Assembly: GCF_024159265.1 (NCBI RefSeq)
Contig: NZ_JAMYWY010000001.1
Location: 3,038,001 to 3,102,000 of the forward strand
Direction of reading: 5' to 3'
Length of the DNA stretch: 64,000 nt
Source of the DNA: Paenibacillus sp. 1781tsa1
GTDB lineage: Bacteria > Bacillota > Bacilli > Paenibacillales > Paenibacillaceae
Shown here: positions 1 to 9,607 of the stretch, piece after piece
Numbering within the stretch: position 1 is the first letter of the stretch
Layout: the number at the start of each line of letters is the position of its first letter
Translations under genes and position numbers: made by a program
The notes under the pieces: generated by a model
The model's database searches: none
Told to the model about the DNA's origin: nothing
Seen by the model: only the letters and a program-made list of their open reading frames with translations

Positions 1-1
1 T

Positions 2-118
2 GATGCAGCATCCGAGTTGTATCAGGCCATTACGGCTGCTTCTCTGGGGGCGTTATCTGCGGTAAGTATTAATACTGAATTGAATTTCGAGAAGTGGGAT
101 GAGCGAAGTCATCATTAG
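2..118 (+). CDS. C-terminal end of an unidentified protein (partial)
   Basis: An open frame enters from the left edge and runs 38 codons to a TAG at 116-118, ending in residues WDERSHH. It has no internal stop and is followed about 55 bases later by a good intrinsic terminator on the same strand, which supports it as a real gene end. The 38 residues (alanine-rich helix, then a short acidic tail) carry no motif I recognise, so no function is proposed. Confidence 0.5.
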   Translation, partial: DAASELYQAITAASLGALSAVSINTELNFEKWDERSHH

Positions 119-173
119 ATTATACGAATAAGCGTTATAGAACCAATAGAACCATAGCGTCACAAGTTCACAC

Positions 174-212
174 AGTAGGGGATTGCATTTGCAATCCTCT
201 ACTTGTTGTTTT
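174..212 (+). terminator. Intrinsic terminator after the partial gene
   Basis: A near-perfect hairpin with 14-base arms (174-187 and about 190-203, one G-T wobble) is followed by a T-rich tail with a G interruption. It ends the transcript of the left-edge gene and insulates the P450 gene. Confidence 0.75.
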
Positions 213-349
213 CAGCCTAAACGTTGAACGATTCCAATGAGAGGAATACACCCGGAAGAAAATTTGATATCAAGTTGAAATTGATTTATTATAATATTAA
301 ATGATATATATTACTATCAATTATACAATCGGCAAAGGAGAGGTCATAC
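213..349 (+). promoter_or_regulatory. AT-rich promoter region of the P450 gene, with a palindrome
   Basis: The stretch 240-335 is very AT-rich and contains a perfect 10-base palindrome TTGATATCAA at 264-273 and several -10-like boxes (TATAAT at 290-295, TATATT at 307-312). None has a well-spaced -35, so the exact promoter is not settled. In Bacillus subtilis a TetR-type repressor (FatR) controls a CYP102 gene by binding upstream. No such regulator gene lies in this window, and calling the palindrome its site is only a guess. Confidence 0.35.
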
Positions 350-433
350 ATGAATGAAAGCAAAGCAGCCATCCCTTGGTTAGCGAATACCTTGCTCCAC
401 GACGTACAGATAAGAGGTGATCATCATGAATAA
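350..433 (+). CDS. Short upstream ORF (27 aa) overlapping the P450 start
   Basis: An ATG at 350 lies 6-8 bases after a strong AAAGGAGAGG Shine-Dalgarno (334-343) and opens 27 codons ([13 protein letters not shown]...) to a TAA at 431-433. The last codons overlap the P450 start at 426 in another frame, and the P450 ribosome site lies inside this ORF. That arrangement fits a translated leader peptide or translational coupling. It is also compatible with a decayed remnant of an upstream gene. I recognise no family. It is too short for ordinary gene callers. Confidence 0.45.
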   Translation: MNESKAAIPWLANTLLHDVQIRGDHHE

Positions 434-3400
434 TACACCTTACATACCACAGCCTAAAATGTATGGACCGCTTGGAAATCTGCCTTTGATTGATAAAAAT
501 AAACCAACGTTGTCACTAGGCGCACTGGCTGAACAGTATGGACCGATATATCGCCTTACCGTCCCCGGTTATTCCGGTTTAATCGTATCTGGGCCAGATC
601 TTGTTGCTGAGTTATGTGATGTGTCCCGTTTTGACAAGTTTGTATACAATGAACTCGAAAACGTCCGTGCTTTTGGAGGCGATGGTTTATTCACTAGTAG
701 AACATCAGAGCCCAACTGGAAAAAGGCCCATAACATTCTGCTTCCCACCTTCAGCAAACAGGCCATGAAAGGTTATCATCCCATGATGGTGGATATTGCC
801 GAACAGTTAATCAACAAGTGGGCACGCCTCAATTCCAATGATACGATTGATCTTGCAGACGATATGACACGTCTTACGTTGGATACCATTGGACTATGTG
901 GATTCAATTATCGGTTTAACAGCTTTTACAGACAGGATCACAGTCCTTTTATTGAGAGCATGGTTAGGGCGCTGAATGAAGCTATGCAGAAGAGCTCACG
1001 TTTGAAAATTCAGAATCTGCTTATGGTCAAAACCAAACGACAGTTCCAGGAGGATATTCAGACGATGTTCTCTCTGGTAGATCAGATTATAGAGGAACGT
1101 AAAGCGAGTTCAGCACCTGAAGAGGTCGACTTGCTCGCACGTATGCTGAATGGCAAAGATCCGGAGACAGGAGAAATGCTGGATGATGAGAACATCCGTT
1201 ATCAGATTATTACATTTCTTATTGCCGGACATGAAACGACGAGTGGTTTGTTATCCTTTGCCTTATATTTTTTATTGAAAAATCCGGAATCGCTCCAAAA
1301 GGCGTATGAAGAGGTCGATCAGATATTGGTCAGTGAATCACCTCAATATGAAGAAGTTCTTCAGCTTCCCTATATTCGGATGATTCTAAGTGAATCGCTG
1401 CGTCTCTGGCCAACCGCTCCGGGATTTGATGTATATGCCAAAGAAGACACCGTTATAGGTGGCAAGTATCCCTTGAAGAAAGGGGAAAGTTGCAGCATTC
1501 TTCTGCCCCAGCTTCACCGTGACAGAGAGGCCTGGGGAGAGGATGCGGAACTTTTCCGTCCAGAGCGATTTGAAGATACGACGAAAGTGCCTCATCATGC
1601 TTATAAACCTTTTGGGAATGGGGAGAGAGCATGTATCGGCATGCAGTTTGCTTTATATGAAGCAACACTTGTGCTTGGCATGGTCCTCAAACATTTTGAA
1701 CTGATCGATTATAGCGATTACGAATTGGATGTTAAACAGACGCTGACATTGAAGCCGGGAGACTTCCGGATCCAGGTGAAAGCGCGCGCGGCTACGCAAA
1801 TGATGAATAAGGCTACTGTGTATGCAAAAGAGAAACCTGGTCCTGTTGTTCATAAAAATATAGCAGGTGACAGCAAGACGGAAGATGCCCTGGCCGTTGA
1901 GGCAGATAGTAACCCATCGTTGCTGGTATTATATGGTTCCAATCTGGGAACAGCAGAAGGCATTGCCCGAGAGCTTGTGGAGAAAGGCCGTTCGAACGGA
2001 ATCCCAAGTACAGCAGCTTCTCTGAATGAGTGGGTTGGCCGGTTACCCCGACAGGGTGTCGTTCTCATCGTCACTGCGTCATATAACGGTAAACCACCGC
2101 AAAATGCTACGGCATTTGTAGACTGGTTGAAGGAAGCAGAGTCAGAGGAGACGAGGGATGTGAACTATGCCGTTCTGGGCTGTGGAGATCGAAGCTGGTC
2201 GGGAACATACCAGAGTATTCCGCGATTAATGGATGAGAAACTTGAAAAATTAGGTGGCAAACGACTGTTATCCCGCGGTGAAGCCGATGCCGGAGGTGAT
2301 ATGGAGAAACAAGTCGAGGCGTGGCAACATATGTTGTGGCCTCAGGTGCTGAATGCTTTGGGGATCAACGCGGAAGTTGTGAAGCCCTCCATACCAAGCA
2401 CAAGCAGACTTCAAATGGAGTTTGTCCATAAGGCAGCTGAGATGCCGCTTGCACAAACATATGATGCCAGCTATGCCACGGTATTAGTTAATAAAGAACT
2501 TCAGGAGATGGGAAGTGGGAGAAGCACACGTCACATTGAGGTGTTGCTTCCTAAAGATATGACTTATAGAGAAGGCGATCATCTCGGCGTGTTGCCTAGC
2601 AATCAGCCGCAGAATGTGGACCGGGTTCTGAGTCGGTTCGGATTAAGTGGAGATGTCCACGTTCAATTAACTTCGGACACGAAACACCTTACACATCTTC
2701 CCCTGAACCGTCCCGTCAAGGTACAAGAGTTGCTCACTCAATGTGTGGAACTGCAAACACCTGTTACCAGAACACAGTTGCAGGAGTTGGCTAATCATAC
2801 GGTATGCCCCCCTCATAAGCGTGAACTGGAAGGCATGTTGGACGAAAACAGTTATAGGGATTATATTCTTGCCCATCGAATCACCATGTTGGACCTGTTA
2901 GAAAAGTATGAGGCGTGTGAGTTACCTTTTGAAAAATTCATTGAACTATTGCCTCCGCTTAAGCCCAGATATTATTCAATATCCAGCTCGCCAAGACTGA
3001 ATTTGGAGCAAGCGAGCATAACCGTATCGGTAGTAAAAGAGCCTGCATGGAGTGGAAAGGGCATATACCTTGGCGTTGCTTCATCATACCTCGCCAATTG
3101 CCAATCCGGAGAACGTATACTGATGTTTGTACGGACGCCGGAATCCGAATTTGTTCTATCGGAAGAGGCTGATGTTCCCATGATCATGGTAGGACCGGGA
3201 ACGGGGGTTGCACCGTTCAGAAGTTTCCTCCAGGCAAGAGCTGTCATGAAACAAAGAGGTTTGCCACTGAGTGAGGCGCATTTGTTCTTTGGGTGCAGGA
3301 ATGATTCAGATTTCATCTATCGTCAGGATCTAGAACAATACGAACGAGAAGGGATCGTTAAGTTACACACTGCTTTTTCTCGTGCGGAAGGCAAGCCCAA

Positions 3401-3668
3401 AACGTATGTACAGGATCTGATGAAAGAGGATTCCGAGCAGTTGGTTCATATGCTCATGAACAATGGAAGAATCTACGTATGTGGAGATGGAAGCCAGATG
3501 GCTCCTGCGGTGGAAGTGACTTTGCAGCAGGCGTATCAAGAGGTGCAGGGAGCAACGAGGCAGCAAGCGAAAGACTGGCTCATTCAGCTTCAGGCGGAAG
3601 GACGATATGTGCAAGACGTATGGGCCGGTAATAAACGAACGGTTGAAACCTCTGCATGTATCTATTAA
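426..3668 (+). CDS. Self-sufficient cytochrome P450 / NADPH-P450 reductase (CYP102 family)
   Basis: Cytosolic fusion of a fatty-acid-type P450 hydroxylase with its own diflavin reductase, 1080 aa, close to P450-BM3 in length and layout. Residues 1 to about 460 are the heme domain: I-helix AGHETT at 267-272, ExxR helix (ESLRL), heme loop [11 protein letters not shown] with the thiolate Cys at 403. A linker leads to the FMN domain ([10 protein letters not shown], about 500), then the FAD domain (RYYSISSSP) and NADPH site ([14 protein letters not shown]), ending in YVQDVWAG. The start is ATG 426, because the in-frame GTG 417 lies inside the AAGAGGTGA ribosome site. The BM3 residues that anchor the substrate carboxylate (Arg47, Tyr51) are Tyr49 and Ile53 here, while the Phe87 equivalent is kept (Phe89). 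It likely oxidises fatty acids or similar lipids with altered selectivity. A short ORF overlaps its start. Confidence 0.96.
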   Translation: MNNTPYIPQPKMYGPLGNLPLIDKNKPTLSLGALAEQYGPIYRLTVPGYSGLIVSGPDLVAELCDVSRFDKFVYNELENVRAFGGDGLFTSRTSEPNWKKAHNILLPTFSKQAMKGYHPMMVDIAEQLINKWARLNSNDTIDLADDMTRLTLDTIGLCGFNYRFNSFYRQDHSPFIESMVRALNEAMQKSSRLKIQNLLMVKTKRQFQEDIQTMFSLVDQIIEERKASSAPEEVDLLARMLNGKDPETGEMLDDENIRYQIITFLIAGHETTSGLLSFALYFLLKNPESLQKAYEEVDQILVSESPQYEEVLQLPYIRMILSESLRLWPTAPGFDVYAKEDTVIGGKYPLKKGESCSILLPQLHRDREAWGEDAELFRPERFEDTTKVPHHAYKPFGNGERACIGMQFALYEATLVLGMVLKHFELIDYSDYELDVKQTLTLKPGDFRIQVKARAATQMMNKATVYAKEKPGPVVHKNIAGDSKTEDALAVEADSNPSLLVLYGSNLGTAEGIARELVEKGRSNGIPSTAASLNEWVGRLPRQGVVLIVTASYNGKPPQNATAFVDWLKEAESEETRDVNYAVLGCGDRSWSGTYQSIPRLMDEKLEKLGGKRLLSRGEADAGGDMEKQVEAWQHMLWPQVLNALGINAEVVKPSIPSTSRLQMEFVHKAAEMPLAQTYDASYATVLVNKELQEMGSGRSTRHIEVLLPKDMTYREGDHLGVLPSNQPQNVDRVLSRFGLSGDVHVQLTSDTKHLTHLPLNRPVKVQELLTQCVELQTPVTRTQLQELANHTVCPPHKRELEGMLDENSYRDYILAHRITMLDLLEKYEACELPFEKFIELLPPLKPRYYSISSSPRLNLEQASITVSVVKEPAWSGKGIYLGVASSYLANCQSGERILMFVRTPESEFVLSEEADVPMIMVGPGTGVAPFRSFLQARAVMKQRGLPLSEAHLFFGCRNDSDFIYRQDLEQYEREGIVKLHTAFSRAEGKPKTYVQDLMKEDSEQLVHMLMNNGRIYVCGDGSQMAPAVEVTLQQAYQEVQGATRQQAKDWLIQLQAEGRYVQDVWAGNKRTVETSACIY

Positions 3669-3796
3669 AACTTAAAAATGAAAGAGTAGTTCACATAAAA
3701 CACATCAAATATTTTCATTATATGACAAATATTACATTTTAATAAAGTGATATCCTATATGATGAAAATGTATTTAAATACGAAAGGGAGATGAAG

Positions 3797-4111
3797 ATGA
3801 AAAAGAAACTTATGATTGGTCTATTAACCGTCGTTGCATGTTTCACCCTTGGCTCTACATCTTTTGCAGCTAGTGTACCTTCAACTTCAATTAATAATCT
3901 ACCCGAAAGTACACAAGTCGTTCCTTACGCACAAAAGTATATAACTTGGCAAGTTATCTTGCCTAAATCTACATTCCCGACGCTTGGTGATATTCCAATG
4001 ACAGCAAGTTATAATGTTGATCCATACTGGGGACAACTGACACTTAAATCAGTTGATGGTCAGACAGGTTATACATGGACCGTGACCTACGAAGGTTATG
4101 TCAATTATTAA
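3797..4111 (+). CDS. Small secreted protein of unknown function
   Basis: 104 aa with a clear Sec signal peptide: KKK at the N-terminus, a hydrophobic core and a probable cleavage after SFA near residue 24. The mature part is about 80 aa, rich in Tyr, Trp and Thr, with no cysteine, and ends in YEGYVNY. It looks like a small beta-rich extracellular protein. The start is ATG 3797, six bases after AAAGGGAG; the in-frame ATG at 3791 sits too close to that site. It is a single-gene unit: an AT-rich promoter region precedes it and a strong terminator follows. I do not recognise the family. Confidence 0.75.
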   Translation: MKKKLMIGLLTVVACFTLGSTSFAASVPSTSINNLPESTQVVPYAQKYITWQVILPKSTFPTLGDIPMTASYNVDPYWGQLTLKSVDGQTGYTWTVTYEGYVNY

Positions 4112-4141
4112 GTAGTAAAATGAATACTGCTACTCATCTAT

Positions 4142-4190
4142 AAACAGCCGCACGATTTGGAGTTTCACATCCAAATCGGCGGCTGTTTTA
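4142..4190 (+). terminator. Intrinsic terminator after the small secreted gene
   Basis: Two 19-20-base arms (AAACAGCCGC... and ...GCGGCTGTTT) pair almost perfectly around an 8-base loop and end in TTTT. It may also serve the converging carboxypeptidase gene. Confidence 0.85.
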
Positions 4191-4254
4191 AGTGGATTTG
4201 GCAACAGAAGTTTGTTGAATAGTTAGAACTTGTTGGGCTAAACGTGGTCACAGA

Positions 4255-5757
4255 TCATAGCTCATAGAGTTGCTCATATTTGTTGGTCAAATATTGGATC
4301 AATGGAGCGGAGTCAATTCCTTTCCCAGTGATAGACTGAATTAGCTCATCCGCCGATTTGGATTTACCAAATTGATGAACATGAGTCGTTAGCCATCCGG
4401 TAATTGTCTCGATATTGTCCGATTCAATCAGATGATCATAATCGGGAAGATCGCGGCGAATCGCTTCATGCAACTGTGCTGCATACACAAAACCTAGCGT
4501 ATAGGATGGAAACAAACCAAACCCGGCACTCCAATGTCCATCTTGTAAAATTCCATCCAGATGGGTAGGGGGACGAACCCCCAAATATTCCTCGTATTTA
4601 TCATTCCACGCATCAGGTAACTCTTCATAATCCACTTCTCCAGCGATAATCGCCTGTTCCAGCTCATACCGAATAATAAGATGCAGGTTGTAGGTAAGCT
4701 CGTCTGCTTCAAAGCGGTTAAACGTTGGTTTCACTGCATTTAATGCAAAATAAAACTCATCCAGATTTACATGGCCGAACGTTTCCGGTTTGATTTTTTG
4801 CAAGCTGAGATAGTTGTTTTCCCAGAATCCTTTATGTCTGCCAATGAATTTCTCATAGAAGATCGATTGTGACTCATGAATGCCATACGAAGTGAAGATG
4901 CCCAGTCCGGTATGAATCAAGTCGGGATTAATATTCTGCGTATAGAGCGAGTGCCCGCCTTCATGCAAAGCACTCCACAGGGAAACACGAACATCATTCT
5001 CTACAAACTTGGCTGCAAGCCTAGCATCGTATGGATTAATGGCAGAACTGAATGGATGGACAGTGGCACCGAATTGCCCGGCATCAAAATCGTATCGAAT
5101 GGCATCTAACAGTTCAATGCCAAGCTGTCTTTGCTCTTCTAACGGGAAAGGACGAGTGAAGATGGATGTATCCGGTTGCTTGGAGGAAGCCACAACACGG
5201 CGGATCAGAGGTAACAGAGCGGATTTCAGTTCACTGAAAATGCGGTTTAATGTGACGGTATCCAGATCAGGGTCGAATTGCTGCACGAGTGGATCATATA
5301 CATGTTGCTCGTACCCCCAATAACCGGCGAACTTCAAGCTGGCATCAAAGATTTGCTTCAAATGCGGTGCGAAAATGGAGAAATCATTGGCGGCTCTCGC
5401 TTCGAGCCAAGCGGCATTAGCAAGACCTTGTTGATGAACAAACGTCTGATATTCTTCAATGGGAATCGCGCTCCATCGTTTATATGCTTTCAAGTGCTCC
5501 GCAATGATTCTACCGGTTAATTCGTCAATGTTCTCATTCCGTGTTTCTTCCTCCAGTCTTAAACCAAAATCCGAATCCGTTTGTAAACGAAATAGCTCTC
5601 CCGCTAAGGTCGCTTTGGCACGTGCAGCGTATGAAGCGCCTTTTTTGGGTGCTCCTGTGCGGGCATCCCAGGCGAGCAGGGTTTGAACCTGCTTATAGTG
5701 CTCTATTTTTTCGATGTGCTGCTTAAGCGTAGAGTCCAGACGTTCGAGTGTGGTCAT
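4255..5757 (-). CDS. M32 family metallocarboxypeptidase
   Basis: Zinc carboxypeptidase of the thermostable Taq carboxypeptidase family, removing C-terminal residues from peptides in the cytosol. It has 500 aa, the usual family length, and no signal peptide. The zinc-binding HEXXH is HEGGH at residues 265-269, followed by the family signature GIHESQSIFYE about 30 residues on, whose Glu is the third ligand. The C-terminal region keeps the GFGLFPSYTLGF and EYLGVRPP stretches typical of M32. The start ATG at 5757 is preceded by GGAAGGAG at good spacing. It is monocistronic and faces the small secreted gene. Confidence 0.95.
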   Translation of the reverse strand: MTTLERLDSTLKQHIEKIEHYKQVQTLLAWDARTGAPKKGASYAARAKATLAGELFRLQTDSDFGLRLEEETRNENIDELTGRIIAEHLKAYKRWSAIPIEEYQTFVHQQGLANAAWLEARAANDFSIFAPHLKQIFDASLKFAGYWGYEQHVYDPLVQQFDPDLDTVTLNRIFSELKSALLPLIRRVVASSKQPDTSIFTRPFPLEEQRQLGIELLDAIRYDFDAGQFGATVHPFSSAINPYDARLAAKFVENDVRVSLWSALHEGGHSLYTQNINPDLIHTGLGIFTSYGIHESQSIFYEKFIGRHKGFWENNYLSLQKIKPETFGHVNLDEFYFALNAVKPTFNRFEADELTYNLHLIIRYELEQAIIAGEVDYEELPDAWNDKYEEYLGVRPPTHLDGILQDGHWSAGFGLFPSYTLGFVYAAQLHEAIRRDLPDYDHLIESDNIETITGWLTTHVHQFGKSKSADELIQSITGKGIDSAPLIQYLTNKYEQLYEL

Positions 5758-5934
5758 GAGTGATGACTCCTTCCAGATAAAGGATGAAATTTAAGTTGAA
5801 TATTACCATCGGAATACTCGGGTGTATATAGTTTCACGCTTTTTTCATAGTTTACAAAAAATGAATTAACACATTATTATTGCTTATTTTACAAAAACAC
5901 GCCTTTCCATTAGCCTGAGAATACCAATATTCAC

Positions 5935-5984
5935 TAATCCGACATGAACACTTGTATATCATTCGGGATCGTGAAATCGGATTA
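5935..5984. promoter_or_regulatory. Inverted repeat upstream of the peptide-uptake operon
   Basis: TAATCCGA (5935-5942) and its exact complement TCGGATTA (5977-5984) flank 34 bases just before the ribosome site of the binding-protein gene. This could be an operator pair or a leader hairpin. No regulator is assigned. Confidence 0.3.
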
Positions 5985-6014
5985 ACCATTATGCATGAGA
6001 GCGAGAGGGGTTAC

Positions 6015-7619
6015 ATGATGAGAAATCGAACCAAACCTGCATTAATCATGATTCTGGCATTCCTGCTTCTGGCTGGCTGCGCATCGGGTGCACAAGATCA
6101 GAACACACAAGCGGCATCAGCAACGGGGGACAATCCATCCCAACAAACGGGTACTGAAGTCAAGGCGGGCGGGACGTTGAACGTGGGTTATCCAACACAA
6201 CCGGTCACTCTGGATGCACATGTTTCTTCCAATACAGCGGTCAAGGATATTTCACGTGAGATCTATGAACAACTGGTGACATTGGACAAAGACGCACAGG
6301 TTATTCCACTTCTTGCTGAATCCTATGAGATTAGTGAAGACAAATTATCGTATACGTTTCATCTGCGACAAGGTGTGAAGTTTCATAATGGCAAGCTGCT
6401 ACAGGCAGAGGACGTAGTGGCTTCCCTGAATCGCTGGATCAAGCTGTCCAGTCACGGGAAGGCGAATTTCGTAGGTGCAGAGGCGAAAGAAACCGATCCA
6501 TCTACCGTCGTCCTGCAATTAAAGACACCATTTCTATTAACTCTGCAACTCCTAGCCGATCCGATTCCGGCAGCAGCTATTTATCCGAAGGAAGTCGTGG
6601 ATGAGGCAGATGACAAGGGCATCAAATCCTACATCGGTACAGGTCCGTTTCAATTGGAGGAGTGGAAGCAGGACCAGTACATTCATTTGAAAAAGTATGA
6701 TGATTATGCTGCCCGTACCGAGCCAAGTAATGGCGCCGGCGGCAAAAAGGAAGCGCTGGTCGATGACTTGTACTTCCGTTTTGTCACAGACGAGTCGACC
6801 AGATTGGCGGGAATTACGTCTGGGGAATATGACATTGCCTTAAATATCTCTGTGGATAACGAAGAGCAAATAGCAGGCAACCCGGAGCTGCAAACGTTCC
6901 TCAGTCCAGGAGGTATGATTGGCTATTTCTATAACAGTAATGATGGCTTGTTCAAGAACGTCAAGCTTCGTCAGGCTGTTAATGCCATACAGAATGCGGA
7001 TGACATTCTGACGTCTGCATTCCGTGATCCACAATTCTATGTGAAGACGTCTTCGCTGGTCCTTCCGGAATATCCGAACTGGTACTCGGAAGCGGGCAAG
7101 GAAGCTTACAGCCAGGCTAATGCGGACAAGGCAAAGCAATTGCTTCAGGAGGCAGGTTATAACGGCGAAGAGATCAAAATTTTCACGACGAGAGATTATG
7201 TGGACCAATATAACGTAGCCGTTGTTTTGCAGCAGGAGTTGGAGTCGATTGGTATCAAGGTCAAACTGGATGTTTACGATTGGCCAACGTTGCAGGAAAA
7301 GCTCGGCACGGGTACAGGATGGGATATCTATCCAATGAGTTATGCATTCCGGCCTACGTTCTATCAATACTCGTTCTGGGGAGGCGGAGCAGGGCTGTTA
7401 AAAAGTGAGAAGCTAAACGAGCTGCTTCAGGGAATTCGCACGTCAGAATCGGTAGAAGCCGCAAGGCCGCTGATTGATGAATTGCAGCAATTTGTATGGA
7501 CCGAAGTTCCATTCTCTCAGATCGGACATACGAAACAGGTTACAGCGCTATCGAAAAATATCAGTGGATTCCAAAATATTTTGGGACCTATATTCTGGAA
7601 TACAACCAACAACAAGTAG
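6015..7619 (+). CDS. Oligopeptide/dipeptide ABC transporter substrate-binding lipoprotein (SBP family 5)
   Basis: Lipid-anchored receptor that captures peptides, or related ligands, outside the membrane for the permease genes that follow. 534 aa from ATG 6015, chosen because GAGAGGGG lies four bases upstream; the longer frame back to 5952 has no ribosome site. A signal peptide with lipobox LLAGC places the lipidated Cys near residue 23. Family-5 hallmarks are present: LTFHLRQGVKFHNG-like segment, the long two-lobe length and a W-rich C-terminal lobe. It is the first gene of an eight-gene operon; a hairpin separates it from the permeases, so it is probably made in excess. Confidence 0.93.
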   Translation: MMRNRTKPALIMILAFLLLAGCASGAQDQNTQAASATGDNPSQQTGTEVKAGGTLNVGYPTQPVTLDAHVSSNTAVKDISREIYEQLVTLDKDAQVIPLLAESYEISEDKLSYTFHLRQGVKFHNGKLLQAEDVVASLNRWIKLSSHGKANFVGAEAKETDPSTVVLQLKTPFLLTLQLLADPIPAAAIYPKEVVDEADDKGIKSYIGTGPFQLEEWKQDQYIHLKKYDDYAARTEPSNGAGGKKEALVDDLYFRFVTDESTRLAGITSGEYDIALNISVDNEEQIAGNPELQTFLSPGGMIGYFYNSNDGLFKNVKLRQAVNAIQNADDILTSAFRDPQFYVKTSSLVLPEYPNWYSEAGKEAYSQANADKAKQLLQEAGYNGEEIKIFTTRDYVDQYNVAVVLQQELESIGIKVKLDVYDWPTLQEKLGTGTGWDIYPMSYAFRPTFYQYSFWGGGAGLLKSEKLNELLQGIRTSESVEAARPLIDELQQFVWTEVPFSQIGHTKQVTALSKNISGFQNILGPIFWNTTNNK

Positions 7620-7635
7620 CTGAAGCAAAGGGCAA

Positions 7636-7681
7636 CGGATGAAAAGGCGTAACATCGCTTTTACAGGAATACGCCTTTCCG
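7636..7681 (+). terminator. Intercistronic hairpin between binding protein and permease
   Basis: AAAGGCGTA (7643-7651) pairs perfectly with TACGCCTTT (7670-7678), extended by CGG/CCG outside. There is no long T-run. Such stem-loops after a binding-protein gene typically stabilise its message or attenuate read-through. Confidence 0.6.
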
Positions 7682-7711
7682 TATGCCAACACGAGAGTGA
7701 GGTGCCCTCTT

Positions 7712-8662
7712 ATGGGTGGATATATCGTTCGGCGGTTATTATCCTTGATTCCGGTTTTGTTTGTCGTCGCCATCGTTGTGTTCTCCATCATTCATGTCAC
7801 ACCCGGAGATCCGGCTGCCATTCTGCTGGGGGAAGAGGCCACAAAGGCGGACATTGATGAATTAAGAAGCAAAATGGGGTTGGACAGACCAATCTATGAG
7901 CAATTTGGCATTTGGATGCTGGGACTGTTATCGGGCAATCTGGGGGAATCCATCTTTCTGGACAAGCCTGTGACGGAAGCATTTTTTGAAAGGCTGGCGC
8001 CCACATTATCCCTCGCAATCATTGCACAGGTGATTGGTGTTTTTCTTGCCTTGTTTCTAGGCATTACAGCGGTTAAACGAAGAGGCACGATCGTGGATCA
8101 ATCGGTGATGGGGTTCTCCATGCTTGGTATTTCAATTCCGAGTTTTCTGCTGGGATCACTATTGGTCATGTTCTTTAGTGTAAAGCTACGCTGGCTACCG
8201 GTTGCAGGATATCAGCCGCTAAGCGAAGGGGTGTGGCAGCATATCAAATACCTGCTGTTACCAGGCCTTGTGCTCGGCATCATTCAGGCAGCACTTATTA
8301 CCCGGATGACGAGATCGTCCATTCTCGATGTGATGTCCGGCAATTTTATCAAGACCGCGAAAGCCAAGGGAGTCAAAGAAAAAACGATCGTATATACACA
8401 TGCGTTACGCGTTGCATTCATCCCCATTCTAACGGTAATTGGGGAATCATTCGGTGGGCTGGTAACAGGTGCAGCAGTCATTGAAACGTTGTTCAATATT
8501 CCGGGCGTTGGTCAACTCATCGTGAATTCAATTAGTCGAAGAGATTATTCAGTTATTCAGGGGTCGGTACTGCTGGTTACCGTGGCTTATGTGTTCGTGA
8601 ATCTGATTGTTGATTTGTTATACGGTTTGGTCGATCCGCGGGTTCGATTAAGCAAGAAATAA
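7712..8662 (+). CDS. Peptide ABC transporter permease, DppB/OppB type
   Basis: First membrane channel subunit, 316 aa, about six transmembrane helices. The N-terminus GGYIVRRLLSLIPVL and the segment HVTPGDPA are typical of DppB/OppB proteins, and the EAA-like cytoplasmic loop (MSGNFIKTAKAKG) that touches the ATPases is present. The start is ATG 7712, seven bases after GAGTGAGGTG; the upstream in-frame GTG 7697 lies inside that site. It is followed after 18 bases by the second permease. Confidence 0.94.
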   Translation: MGGYIVRRLLSLIPVLFVVAIVVFSIIHVTPGDPAAILLGEEATKADIDELRSKMGLDRPIYEQFGIWMLGLLSGNLGESIFLDKPVTEAFFERLAPTLSLAIIAQVIGVFLALFLGITAVKRRGTIVDQSVMGFSMLGISIPSFLLGSLLVMFFSVKLRWLPVAGYQPLSEGVWQHIKYLLLPGLVLGIIQAALITRMTRSSILDVMSGNFIKTAKAKGVKEKTIVYTHALRVAFIPILTVIGESFGGLVTGAAVIETLFNIPGVGQLIVNSISRRDYSVIQGSVLLVTVAYVFVNLIVDLLYGLVDPRVRLSKK

Positions 8663-8680
8663 ACGGGAGGTGGAGAGCAC

Positions 8681-9607
8681 TTGATAACCAATCCGGGAAC
8701 TACCATCGCTCCGTCAGGACTTCACAAGAAGGCAAAGAGCAGACGCATCGCATTCAGGCGTTTTATGAATAATCCCTTGTTAACTACAGGGGCGGGAATT
8801 TTACTTGTCGTTTTCCTGCTGGTAATTATCGGACCTTTCATTACCCCGTACGGCCCATTACAGATTGATCCGGTGAATCGCCTCAAAGGTCCAAGCGGGC
8901 AGCATGTTTTTGGTACGGATAACTTTGGTCGTGATGTATTCACTCGTGCCGTATACGGTTTGCGTATTTCGGTTGCGGTTGGTTTCGCTGTTACGGCCGT
9001 GGCATCTTTGATTGGGTTGATTGTGGGGCTATTATCCGCAAGTTACTCCGTGCTGGACCACATATTTATGCGTATCTGTGATGGGTTGTTTGCTTTTCCA
9101 TCCATTCTTCTCGCTATTTCCATCATGGCCGCACTTGGTCCGAATCCGGGAAATGTCATTATTGCCCTAAGTATTATCTTCATTCCATCCATGGCTCGAA
9201 TCATTCGTTCCAAAGCGCTGGTAATTCGTGAGCTGACATATATCGAAGCGTTGCATGCACAGGGAGCCAGCAGTTGGCGGATCATCTGGATTCATATGGC
9301 ACCCAATACACTGTCGCCGCTTATTATCCAATCCAGTTTTATATTTGCCGTATCGATTCTGACGGAAGCTTCGTTAAGTTTCCTTGGCGCGGGTATTCCT
9401 TCACCGTCCCCAAGTCTAGGGAATATGCTCTTTGACGGAAAAACGGTAATCTATAACGCTTGGTGGATGACAGTCTTTCCTGGCATTTTCCTGGTACTCG
9501 TTGTGTTGGGACTTAATCTGTTCGGTGATGGTCTAAGAGATCTGCTCGACCCGCATGCGAATAAGGTGAAAAGGGGGAGACGACGTGGGAAAACAACCGC
9601 TGCTTGA
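8681..9607 (+). CDS. Peptide ABC transporter permease, DppC/OppC type
   Basis: Second channel subunit, 308 aa, with a basic cytoplasmic N-terminal tail, a first helix near residues 35-58, the family motif GTDNFGRDVFTR before the core, and an EAA loop (YIEALHAQGASSWRI). Start is TTG 8681 with GGGAGGTGGAGAG upstream; a later ATG would cut off the normal basic tail. Its last 23 bases overlap the first ATPase gene, which indicates translational coupling. Confidence 0.93.
   Translation: MITNPGTTIAPSGLHKKAKSRRIAFRRFMNNPLLTTGAGILLVVFLLVIIGPFITPYGPLQIDPVNRLKGPSGQHVFGTDNFGRDVFTRAVYGLRISVAVGFAVTAVASLIGLIVGLLSASYSVLDHIFMRICDGLFAFPSILLAISIMAALGPNPGNVIIALSIIFIPSMARIIRSKALVIRELTYIEALHAQGASSWRIIWIHMAPNTLSPLIIQSSFIFAVSILTEASLSFLGAGIPSPSPSLGNMLFDGKTVIYNAWWMTVFPGIFLVLVVLGLNLFGDGLRDLLDPHANKVKRGRRRGKTTAA

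Noticed and set aside
417-425. GTG start for the P450 at 417
   Set aside because: The codon is part of the ribosome binding site itself; ATG 426 has normal spacing.
426-3668. P450 as part of a biosynthetic gene cluster
   Set aside because: It is a stand-alone CYP102 fusion with no synthase, ligase or tailoring genes nearby.
5886-7682. Two similar 24-base stretches (5886-5909 and 7659-7682) sharing ACGCCTTTCC
   Set aside because: About 20 of 24 bases agree, but the second is explained by the intercistronic hairpin and the first has no partner arm; probably chance.
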